From NCBI GenBank assembly GCA_023213395.1, contig CM041465.1, forward strand, positions 214,155,741 through 214,219,740: 64,000 nt of DNA, written 5' to 3'. Below the pieces are notes generated by a model, which searched no databases, had not been told where the DNA came from, and saw only the letters and a program-made list of their open reading frames with translations. This DNA is from Cycas panzhihuaensis. Taxonomy: Eukaryota > Cycadophyta. The translations under genes and the position numbers were made by a program. Below are positions 35,341 to 45,513 of this stretch, one piece after another. Every line of letters starts with the position of its first letter. Position 1 is the stretch's first letter.

Positions 35341-36590
35341 GTATTTGTGTGATCAGGCTAAACATAGATCCCATTGAAAAGGCCTATACTTGTATAGATC
35401 TAGGTTGTCTCTTACATCCATTGGCCTATAATCCCATCTTTCAACTTGAAGTAAGTATCAAGAACTAATAGTCTTTAAATAGGCAGTTCCTCCCGTGATC
35501 TATAGGTGACCTGCAACTTCATTAGAGGTTCATTGCATTTTTTGTGAATCGCCCGATTGACAATATATTTGTGTACTTGCATCCAGTCGGTGTCGTTTTA
35601 CCATTACAAGTGCCCAGAATCAAGTTTCTTCGTTCACTACAATATTACAAATGGTACAACTCATACACATTAATCTTACAACTCCCCTCCTCCCGAACTC
35701 TTCTACTCTAAGCATTTATTAGGCCGTGGGATAGATCTCCTAATATCTAATACATTACTAGCTTTTATGCACAAGGTTGTCACAGTTCATTTTCCTGCAA
35801 CCATTATCACCTTATTTAAAGCTAAACCAAACAACTCCCCTCCTCCATTGGCGTCTTCGTTGGACTCCCTTATTTTACCCCTACTATTTGCATATCATAG
35901 AGTCGCGTGCATCTTTAACTCCAGAAGCTTCCTTCACCACTCTTCTTCGCTTCTGCGTCTAACTTCCTCGCAGAGTCTCTGATCCCAATGAGGAGATGTA
36001 ATAACCACAGTATATACTACAATTTGATTTCACGTAACCGTAACTATCTTTTTGAATTAATCTTCCGTAACCACGGCTCTTCCTTCCCTTCCTTTCCAGT
36101 TTTACTTTAATGTAACCATCTGTGCGAATAATCCTACTATTAGTACTTGGAATTAAACCTAAAAGGGCGTGGAATATTCTGAGAAAACATTTTAGAAAAT
36201 TAGGAAGCCAGCATGGCATCTTTAACACTAGAAGCTTCCTCCCGCACACGCAGTCTAGAAGCCATTGTGTTGATGCCTGGCTACTTTCAGTAAACCTAAG
36301 CAAGCTGCGTGACAACTCAATGGAGGTGCGGGCGGCCCGTGACAATAGATTACAATTCGCGGCGGCGATTCGCTCCTAATCCCTTTCCTTATAGATCGCG
36401 GACAGCGCGGCAGCTCTATCAGATTTCGCTTCATCATCCTTTATTATATATATTTATATATAGATATATATTGAGTGCTTGACCTTTTTTAAACATTTCA
36501 TTTCAAAATCATTATTTTTTTATTCTATTTTTTATAAAGTTAAAAAGAAAAATTAATCATATTGAATATATTTTGAGATCTATGGTTTTG
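35341..36590. other. Variable (cargo-like) segment of element A
   Basis: This segment has no counterpart in elements B or D. GC content is higher in 35640-36420. A block reading gcatctttaac..agaagcttcct occurs at about 35909 and again at about 36214, suggesting a duplicated sequence about 300 bases apart. Minus-strand readings include protein-like stretches (for example 'MASRLRVREEASSVKDAM' near 36210-36263), but no known domain could be assigned. Confidence 0.45.
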
Positions 36591-37981
36591 AAAACCCTTG
36601 CCCCCTTACAACTCAGCCCCCAGTCATAAGTGATTACCACGTGACCTTTGTTGTTATCACAAGGGGCCAACAATCTTAAAAATCCTTTTTTCTTTTTATT
36701 TTTTTATAGGGTTATTGGTGTTTTTTTGCCACAACTCCTCGCTGAAGCATCGGTTTCTGACGAAACTAGTTTCATTGGATCAAAAATTTTTTATAGATTA
36801 ATTTTGACTAGTCATATGACTAATTTGGTGCTGATTTGACCCTGTTTCAGTCGATTTAAAGTTGATCAGTCATTTTTTAAGCCTTTTTTTCAACTTTTTA
36901 CAAAATCGCTTTTTGAACCGATTGTATTTTATTACCAGGGAAATATTTTCTACCTGAATTTTTTCTAAAGTGATCTACATTCAACAGAATTTATTACCCA
37001 TATTTTATTTTATTTTTTAAAATTTATTTTGACCTTTATTTTAATCGTTGAAATTGACATTTTAGTGGTTTTTAACATTTCTTTAACATTTTTACATAAA
37101 AGTACTTGTTACTATTTCTACTCTAACTTTTTGGTTTGCCATCCAAATTTAGTTCTGCTAGTTTCGTTAGGAAGCTGCCTCAATTCTGTTCGATCTAATA
37201 TAGTTTTTTATATATTTTAATGTATTTTTACTGATTTTCAAATTGCTCAAAGTAGAGGTACTTTATTGCTTTAAACTTGCCATATTTACACCTTTTTATA
37301 TATAATTTTTCAAAAATTTTTAATTGAGAATATATTGTGCAATCCTATAAACGATATTTGATTGTTTTACAATATTTTCTAAGCATTTTATTGTCATTTT
37401 TATACAATTTTGAGCCCCCTGCTCCTATTATGTTTCAAAACAAGGCACGTTCCTTTGATTTATTAAAACTTGACTTATAGGAACCCGTTATCAAAACGGT
37501 CCATTCCGTTGGATTCATATTTTGTTTATCTTCATACTTGTAAAGTTTCACATCATTCTGATATCATTTAGTATATTTTTGAAGCTGTCAAACTTAAGGT
37601 TGTCTTCTAACCCTTCTTTTAAAAAATGTTTCTTCATACTCCTTATCTTTCAAAGTAAAATATACATATATTTTAGTTTTTTTAGCATTATACATTATTA
37701 TCAAGGCTAAAGATTTATTGCATTGAGAATTTACATTTATTCATTTGAAGAAAATCCAAAAATTAAGGTCTTACTTCAGAATTGTATCGTTAAAAGAATA
37801 TTGGTATATGATTTCAAAGTTGCTTCTATATTCATTATTTCTTTATTATATTTAGTTCATTTATTTTCAAAAGGCATTACATCTACTTCAAAATCTTTAT
37901 TTGAAATCACATATATTCATTATATTTATTGACCTTCTTGACTTAGTAAAAGCACACTTTTATACTAAAATTTTTTATAAC

Positions 37982-38638
37982 ATGACACAATTACCTATAT
38001 TTGATGGGCAAAATTTTTCAGAATGGTATAAGGTTATGAAGAATTATTTTATTGCACACGATCTATGGAAGTATTTACAACATGACTATGATGTTGGTAT
38101 TAAGGAAAACTTTAAAAAAGATAATGAAGTTTTAGGTTTATTATTTTGCACTATGAATGATGATATTTTTTCAAAGGTTTTTGAATTAACTACTTCTAAA
38201 TCTATTTGGGATATTTTAATTTTCACTTATGGGGGAGATACACTCCATGCATTTGATGATATTTTTGTTGAGCATGTGAGACAAGTAACAGAACAGGTGG
38301 ATCATGATAACAAAACCAATGAAGATTCAGATCAAATGCAGGACCAACTTGTTACACAAGGATTTGATCCTCTGTTTAAGGGGGAGAATGAAAATGAATC
38401 CTATGATATGATAGAGAATGAATCTGATATGACAAAAAAGGAATCTTATGATATGACAGTTATTGACAACATACAGATTACAAAAGTCAAAGTTACATCT
38501 ATACATACATACTTAAATCAAGTATCATCTACTTATAGTTTCTTTGCATCATTCCTTGGTAAAGAGATATATTTTGTAAGAAGGTTGAAGCATGTTGATA
38601 AAGATCAAGATCATAATTTCAAAGTTTTTTTCAAATAG
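37982..38638 (+). CDS. Copia-type gag protein of element A (UBN2/DUF4219-like)
   Basis: The frame is open from 37901; I choose the ATG at 37982 because gag homology starts there, giving 218 codons. Residues 4-23 contain 'LPIFDGQNFSEWYKVMKNYF', the gag start (FDG.NF..W). 'LWKYLQ' and 'LLFCTMNDDIFSKVFELTTS' followed by 'SIWDIL' complete the capsid-like helices. The second half is acidic and Asn/Asp-rich, and there is no zinc knuckle or protease. The stop is 58 bases before the polypurine tract, so it ends the coding capacity of the element. Gag would form the particle that packages RNA. The frame is intact despite LTR divergence. Confidence 0.8.
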   Translation: MTQLPIFDGQNFSEWYKVMKNYFIAHDLWKYLQHDYDVGIKENFKKDNEVLGLLFCTMNDDIFSKVFELTTSKSIWDILIFTYGGDTLHAFDDIFVEHVRQVTEQVDHDNKTNEDSDQMQDQLVTQGFDPLFKGENENESYDMIENESDMTKKESYDMTVIDNIQITKVKVTSIHTYLNQVSSTYSFFASFLGKEIYFVRRLKHVDKDQDHNFKVFFK

Positions 38639-38683
38639 AAGTTCCATAAGTTCAAGGAAAAGATACAAGTGTTCGTTATGACA

Positions 38684-38696
38684 TTAAGAGGGAGAA
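38684..38696 (+). promoter_or_regulatory. Polypurine tract of element A
   Basis: TTAAGAGGGAGAA immediately before the right LTR, the expected site for plus-strand priming. The equivalent position in element B reads TTAAGGGGGAGAA. Confidence 0.85.
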
Positions 38697-39132
38697 TGTT
38701 AGAGTTAATCATCATTACTCTAGTCCCACCTTTCCAACCTAGATTATACACCTAATCAACTTTAATTTAGACATGTGATGCTCAACATGTCAAGGTAAGT
38801 TAAGGTAAGTTTAACTTTGATTTATGTTAAGTTGAGTTAGTTTCATTTGAGTTAAGTGAATATTATTTTATTATTATTTTGAATTCAAGGGTTGAGGAGG
38901 TTCCCTCCTCCCCTAAATTATAAATATTGAGGGGTGTGCAACCCTGGTGTTTTTGACACCACCTCCTTATTGGAAATTTGTATTACTCTTTTCTGCTATA
39001 ATGGATTGAACAATAATGCTTTCATGGTTTATGCTATTATGATTATGATACATTGATGTATTGTTGTAATATTGATCTATGTGATTCTATTACATGTTCT
39101 GCCCTGTTCTCCTGTAAACATTATTTCCTACA
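38697..39132 (+). repeat. 3' LTR of element A
   Basis: TGTTAGAG...CCTACA. It contains GAGGAG-TTCC-CTCCTC, TATAAATATT and the hairpin GGTGT-TTTTG-ACACC at 38946-38960. Confidence 0.92.
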
Positions 39133-40750
39133 CAAGCATGCTTAAATATTATGGGTTAATAAATCATTTCATAATAGAAAGAAGTAACAGTTAATTTTCT
39201 TATTGAAATTATTATTAATACTAATAGTGGTTTCTTCATGTTAGTATTAGTATTATTATTATCGATAATAATAAAACATTAATGTTGATGTTAGTTGGTG
39301 TCATGTATAAATTATTGGTGCTATTATCTAAATTATTAATGATGTTAATAAAGTTATCACCACTGATGTTATTTTCATTATGGTTATTTGTATTCAATCA
39401 ATTTCTAATTACCATTAAATTTGTATGATATTATTACATTTTATTTAGAGTATTCATATATTGTTTTGATTTATAATCAAAGTCCTTATTTAAGTACTCT
39501 TCTTCCTTATTTATACTCTACTAATAAGTGGTCATAATGTCTTTTCTTTTCCCTATATATTTCTAGAATATAATTGATCATATATATGATGGCTTTCCTA
39601 ATATTTGAGTCATAATTCTTTTTAATATTTTTTAACCTAAGTGTCTCTTAAATATATGGTTTATTATTAATATTTTATGCTTAATAGTGAATTTAGAATA
39701 GTCTAAGGAAATGTTTAAATAAATATACCATAAGTTTAAATTAATTATTACCACATACTAATAAAAAAAAACTTATAAGGAAAGAAGAGGAGAGAAGTAT
39801 GTACCAACCTTGTATCTTATTAGACTTAGAGATACTCATGGAACGCTTTTATCTTGCTTCCAAATTATAATTACCTATAAATCTAAAAGAAGAGATTATA
39901 ATGTATAAGCGATACTTCTTTTCTTTATTAAGGTTAGTATAGTGCTTAATTTATGTAACAATAATATATTCATTAATAAATAATAACATAATATTTGCAA
40001 GTAAATAGATGCAAGTGGAAGTGAAGTTTAGGGCTCAATAGCCTTATTTTTATTAAGACTAAATATTTACAAAGAAAACAAAAAGAATACAAATCACAAA
40101 TAATCTTATCTTAACTATGCATGGATTGTGTTAATATCACATAATGGATAATTTATCCTCTTTTAGATGTAGTTGATGAATGTATAATAGAGCACTAATA
40201 GTAGTTATAAGTTATCATCACCTCCATCATCTTGAGAGAAAGAATCCTTATTATACTTCTCTAAGGCAAGATAATTATGCTTCCATATCTTAATGGAAAC
40301 AAAATAGTGTAACCTTTAAAATAGATCTCAAGAAGTTAAAAAAGGCACCAAAGTGCCAAAATTAATTTTAAGATTCCTTCTTTTACTTCTTTCAAAATGT
40401 CCTTAAAAAGGGTTTTACTTCTCTCTATGTAAAAAAGAAAAATATCCCAAAATAAAATTGAAGAAATAGATTTGCATATCCACATTTTAGCTTAAAACTC
40501 ACACACAAGTTATCCCATAATATCTAAGATGTCATAAATAATAATTTTGGATAATAATTAAGATGACTTATAATTAAAGACTTTTGTTTGGGCTAAAATA
40601 CATATAAACATTACTAGTCTTTTAAGGAGATATCATTGGTTTTATGGAGGACTAAATATTGACACCAAAACTTAGTGAAGACTTATTATGTTGGCATGAA
40701 ATTTGGCATGTAAAGGAGGTTGTTTATGACATGAAGATGAGGCTATTTAT
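39133..40750. other. AT-rich intergenic DNA, no recognised gene
   Basis: Short open frames only. No LTR or pol motif recognised. Confidence 0.5.
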
Positions 40751-40926
40751 GATCTAGTAATTAGACCTATTACTAGAGCCATTATGTTATACTTTTAGTC
40801 ATTGCCTAAGATCGCTTTCCTAATATTGATAAGGTTATGATCTAGTAATTAGACCTATTACTAGAGCCATTATGTTATACTTTTAGTCATTGCCTAAGAT
40901 CGCTTTCCTAATATTGATAAGGTAAT
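40751..40926. repeat. Near-perfect tandem duplication, 88-bp unit
   Basis: Copy 1 40751-40838, copy 2 40839-40926, identical except for one base near the end. It begins gatctagtaattagacct. Given the decay of neighbouring DNA, the duplication must be recent. Confidence 0.95.
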
Positions 40927-41262
40927 GAAGAATTCATATATCTAAAGGATGCTAATCTCATCTTATCATTAATGGGTTTTATGTATAAGTACAAATGAGT
41001 GTTACTAATAAATATTATATGATATAACCAATGATTCATTTAGATCAACCTTTAAAGGACTGTTAGCACTTGCAATGGTGAAATATACCCTTAGTATGAT
41101 GACTACCTCTTGATAGAAATTTCATTTAGTAAGGGAGGTCCTTTTAAAGTTGGTAAATAGAAGGCCCTCCCCTTGTGACTTATAATATGGGAGCTTAATC
41201 TATATGAGGCTAGGATATTAATAATCTCTAAAGGTATTCCTTCCATTACACTTATACATATG

Positions 41263-41436
41263 GGACTAACTTATAGAAGTGACTCAAATATAAACATGAT
41301 GGATTGTCATAAAGGTCTTAAATGATGGATAGATAAGACAATATAAGGAGGACTAACTTATAGAAGTGACTCAAATATAAACATGATGGATTGTCCTAAA
41401 GGTCTTAAATGATGGATATATAGGACAATATAAGGA
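41263..41436. repeat. Tandem duplication, 87-bp unit
   Basis: Copy 1 41263-41349 and copy 2 41350-41436, beginning ggactaacttatagaagt, differing at about three bases. The sequence is unrelated to the 88-bp pair 340 bases upstream. Confidence 0.95.
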
Positions 41437-42613
41437 GGATTTAGACACTAACTACTATTACATATATTAATCATTTTAAATATATCATTCCATGATGCAT
41501 GATATTAAATATATTAATTCTTAACATCATATGCCATAATAAATTTATTCAGGTGGGTTATTTTTAATGACTAGTAATCCTATTATTATTGTTTATGATA
41601 CTTCTTAAATTATGAGTCTTTAAGATATGGGATAAATAGTTGATATACTTTAGTAAACTCATATACTAATAAAGGTTATATTTTCATCTTTGTATTTTAC
41701 TTTATTTCTTACCTTTTTATCTCTAGTGTATATTTAAGATAATATTTCCTTTTGAACCTTCACTCTTTTATTTGAAGTTAAATAATATAGGGAAACTAGT
41801 TATTTTATCTTCTCATGTTATGAATTTACCTTAGGTTAGGAGGATGAGATAATTCTAAATGGAATCCATGGAAGATGAAGGGAAAGTAGAGACCTAACCT
41901 TAATATAATGTAGGGGGCTATGGATTTAAGTCAAGAAGGGATTCCATTTGATAAAAGAATAGCTTGAGGAACTATTAAGCTTTATAGATCATCTAATGTG
42001 AGGAATCTATTATAAGGAAGTTAGAAGACTAGGAATGATACAGTTCTTTCACATCATCTTGACTGAATTAATAGGGAAGATGTGAATCGAGCAAGAGTAC
42101 GATATGGATTATGCATAGTGTGGAAGATATAAGATATCTTAAGGACTATTTTATAAGGGAAGGAAAGGTGGGGGAGAAAGAGATAAAAGGGAATATATAA
42201 AGCGATCCTAATCCTAAACTTTTAAAGAAGAAAATGATTTAAATATTACCTTTGTAAGTCACATTAATATTGTTTGACTTCATCATAACTATTTGTCATA
42301 AACCTCCTTAATAAATAATTAATTAACTAGGAATGAAAAGTCACATCCTTTTGTGTATTCTTTTTTAAGACTTTAAATACTATCCTCATTATAAACATTC
42401 ATCATCATTCATTTTATTAATCAATCATATTGGTCTTTGGCCATTAAATTCTTTAGTATACTTTGTATGCTTGTGTTATTCTCCTATACTTATGAAATTG
42501 CCCTCAAGTTATGAACTAAGGTTTATAACACTATTCTTAATATGCCCTTGTATGGATAATTAAATTTTGATGCTATATACCTTAATAAGGTGAAGGTATG
42601 AGACCTATATTGA
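41437..42613. other. Intergenic DNA left of element C, no recognised gene
   Basis: No domain or element recognised. It ends at the TSD of element C (TAATT, 42614-42618). Confidence 0.5.
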
Positions 42614-42618
42614 TAATT
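42614..42618. repeat. TSD of element C, left copy
   Basis: TAATT, repeated exactly at 59636-59640 next to the other LTR. Confidence 0.8.
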
Positions 42619-42903
42619 TGAAGGAAGGATGGATCTAGAGAATAAATCAGTCACATGCACACAATGGAAATAGAGAATGAAAAAGAGATAAAACAAGATA
42701 TGAGAGCAAGCTTGGAGGTGAGAATGAATAATAACTCCCTTCTTGAGATTTTTCCTTTTATTAATAAGGGTGAGTATTAGGGTTAGGATTTTTCTGCCTA
42801 ATGACATGAACCTGAAATTACATCTAAATGCACATAAAGTATATTTCATTAAGAGACTAATGCTAACAATATATCCTAAGATCACATAATTAATCTACAC
42901 AAA
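42619..42903 (-). repeat. 3' LTR of element C, outer part
   Basis: Starts TGAAGGAAGGATGGATC on the plus strand, like 59325. It follows the 5' LTR sequence to '...ctacacaaa', then joins directly to LTR sequence of element B at about 42904. Confidence 0.88.
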
Positions 42904-43287
42904 TGCTAATCACCCCACTCCCACCTTCCAACCAGAAGTGCACGCCTCACTCTCATCAATTTACACATGTAAGTGCTCGCATATGTAGGTAAGTATAAGG
43001 TAAGGTTGATTTAATTTAAGTTAATTTCATTTGAGTTAAGTTAAGTTATATTTTATTGTTATTTAAATTTTAGGGGTTGAGGAGTTTCCCTCCTCCCATA
43101 AACTATATATTTTGAGGGGTGTGCAACCCTGGTGTTTTTAAACACTGCCTTCATTTTAGAAATTTGTATTACTCTCTTCACAACAATGGATTGAATACAA
43201 TGGTTCTTGTGTTTATTTAACAATGATATATTGATCTATGATTATTTGTTTATATTCTGCCATATTCTCCATGATTATTTACCTACA
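42904..43287 (+). repeat. 5' LTR of element B, truncated at its outer end
   Basis: Begins at 'tgctaatcacc', which aligns to base 12-13 of the right LTR (from 51892), and ends CCTACA. A GGTGTTTTTAAACACT version of the LTR hairpin is at 43131-43146. Confidence 0.85.
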
Positions 43288-43302
43288 TTTGGTATCAGAG
43301 CC
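43288..43302 (+). promoter_or_regulatory. Primer-binding site of element B (tRNA-iMet)
   Basis: TTTGGTATCAGAGCC directly after the LTR. Confidence 0.92.
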
Positions 43303-44200
43303 AAGTTGATCTATTAGTATTTTGCTGACCTGTTCAAGTTTTTGTAAAGAGGAAGAAGATTTATTGGCATTTTGAGGTAGATTTACTCACAAGTAAGAAA
43401 TATCAGTTATATTCATTTTTCTACAAAGTTTATTTGTAGTTTCTTGTATTATTTTATCAGAGATTCGATTATTCTTGAGTTATACTTGAAACATAACAAA
43501 TATATTTCATATTTTCTTTAGATATGTGTAGGTGCATAGCTGCAAACAATAAATTTCAAGTTGTTATCACTCTACCAGAGGTTTTATCAACATGTTTTAT
43601 ATATTTTTATAATATATTTGACATTTTTCAAGCATATTTTGTCTATTTATCTAATATTTTTTTCCAGACTTGTGCAGGAGCACAACTACAAGTAATATAT
43701 TCAAAGTTTTCTTTGGATCTACTATATATTTTTTAAGATATGCTTGTTTTACTAATTATTTCACTATTTTCTAGTTTATTTACTTTAGATTTTCCATATA
43801 TTCTTTAGATCTGCTATATATTCCTTAGATCTACTTATTTTATTAAATATTTCACCATTTTCTGGTTTATTTATTTCAGATCTGTAATATTGGCTATAGA
43901 TCTGTAATATTTACTTTAGATCTGTAATACTTACTTTAGATCTATAATATTTATTCAAAATTTCTTTTAGATCTATATATTTTATTATATATTTGACCAT
44001 TTTTTTAAGTTTTTTTTCAGATCTACAAGTTGTGGTGCATATTTAGCCCAACAAGCCATATTTTATAGCATATATGCCTGCTAGAGAAATATGTTTGAAG
44101 CTTCGATTTATGTGGAAGAAGATCTCACCTTCGAAAGTCAACTTGCTATAAATCTGCTATAGCTGTTTACTAGGTTCTTCATATTTATTTTCAGATTTAA

Positions 44201-44234
<34 letters not shown>

Positions 44235-44337
44235 CTTATTTTTTTGATACATCTTCTCCAATATATTTAAAAAAATTCAGATTCAAATATACATGTATTT
44301 TATTTATTTGATATATTTCTATCAATATATTTAAAAG

Positions 44338-44350
<13 letters not shown>
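43303..44350 (+). repeat. AGATCT-repeat leader of element B
   Basis: About nine AGATCT sites between 43750 and 44025. Those at 43878, 43898, 43918 and 43938 are spaced exactly 20 bases with a consensus AGATCTGTAATATTTACTTT, a minisatellite. An (AC)n run is at 44201-44224. Confidence 0.8.

Positions 44351-44418
<68 letters not shown>
44341..44418. repeat. (AT)n microsatellite
   Basis: Uninterrupted alternating AT over 78 bases at the boundary between leader and cargo of element B. Confidence 0.97.
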
Positions 44419-44420
<2 letters not shown>

Positions 44421-44479
44421 ATTATTTTAAAAAAAAAATTATGATATGTATGATATTCTCCAATTGTTGCACCTGGTAT

Positions 44480-45190
44480 GCCCCCTTGCTGCAAAACAAT
44501 AATCTATTTTTCCTCGAGTAGATCATTGTTGTTCACCTTAAGGGACCTCATCCACTTCAACAAAGCAAAAAGAAACATATTTTTTGCCACCATCTTCCTC
44601 ACCACTGCAACTGGTGGAAGCTACAAGTAGGAGATGGTTCCAAAAGCTAAAACTAATAGTTTAATAACTAATTTTTAAAGATAAATAGATTTTAAATGGT
44701 CGATTGAATAGTTGTGTTTCATAGAGACAATACAGAGCATACAACCCTACTAGTCTCCCTGAAAGTGATCCTCAATACTAAAATATATCCCAACGTGAGA
44801 TATCCCAGTCATCCCAGTTCACGTGACTCAACTGCAACACTTGAGGAGAGGAAAATTTAAACTGTAGTCCTTGAAGAAGCGAATATTTCAAGTTAGAATA
44901 GGGAAAAGTCTAAGAACATGTTCGAATGGAATATTATCTACTGTGTTCTTCTTTAACTCCAGATGATTGTATTCATTAGGTGGAATAACAATAAGCTGCT
45001 CTCTACCACGCCCTTTTTATAAAGACCAGACGCTATTTACCACGTGATGCTCTATGAACTTATCAAGTGATAAACCTTCAATATTGATTACCTCTGCAAG
45101 GACATGTCTTGGTATTTTTTTTGGTAAGTTAGAGAAAGTACATGAATAGCATATGCTTGAATAGCCTACTCAAATCTGAGTACCACTTCC
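44480..45190 (-). pseudogene. Cargo segment of element B, right half: antisense remnant of an unidentified host coding sequence
   Basis: Read on the minus strand, about 44860-45180 gives a long protein-like reading with few breaks: 'AIQAYAIHVLSLT', 'IPRHVLAEVINIEGLSLD', 'FIEHHVVNSVW', 'GREQLIVIPPNEY' and 'HLELKKNTVDNIPFEHVL'. It ends with a hydrophobic/leucine-rich part in a shifted frame ('LLQGLQFKFSSPQVLQL'). It does not resemble any retrotransposon domain. The composition and continuity argue for captured host exon sequence. I cannot name the gene. Confidence 0.5.
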
Positions 45191-45513
45191 TATTAAAAAA
45201 TGTGACCATACCACCTAATGTAAAGTGGGTTTCCTATTTATGTGCCTAATTAGGTGGTGGAATAGTCTCGATTGTGGTGACCTAATGGATGTATTTGTAC
45301 TTATATTTAGCACTTTAGATCTATAAATATAGATTAAAGTCCATCTTTATATATCATCATTTTGTCATAATGTAATTATTATTCATTTGTAGGTTTTCAC
45401 TCGTAAGGGTTTCCCACGATAATATGGTGTCTCGTACAATCTATTTTTGCTTGTGATCTGCCTGATGTGAAAGATCATGTCAACCTTGTTTACTTCAATT
45501 ATGTTTTCTAACA
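45191..45513 (+). repeat. 5' LTR of element E
   Basis: TATTAAAAAATGTGACC...TTTTCTAACA (initial TG decayed to TA). It contains a TATAAATATAG box near 45321. Confidence 0.88.

Larger units (their letters stand above)
33717..39132 (+). mobile_element. Element A: complete gag-only (non-autonomous) LTR retrotransposon
   Basis: LTRs of 435 and 436 bp bracket 4.5 kb of internal DNA. A primer-binding site follows the left LTR and a polypurine tract (AAGAGGGAGAA) precedes the right one. Flanking 5-mers are TAAGC (33712-33716) and CAAGC (39133-39137), a TSD differing at one base. The only coding region is a Copia-type gag (37982-38638). Protease, integrase, RT and RNase H are absent, so it must have relied on another element. 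The general class of gag-only LTR elements (TR-GAG) is known in plants. The internal region has a repeat-rich leader (34152-35340), a variable segment (35341-36590) and a gag block shared with element B (36591-38696). Confidence 0.85.

Noticed and set aside
35959-36345. 128-codon minus-strand ORF in the cargo segment of element A
   Set aside because: No recognisable domain; a different minus-strand frame looks equally protein-like, so I could not decide that either is real.
43878-43957. CRISPR-like array of regularly spaced short repeats
   Set aside because: Period of 20 bases with no unique spacers, in a plant retrotransposon leader; a minisatellite.
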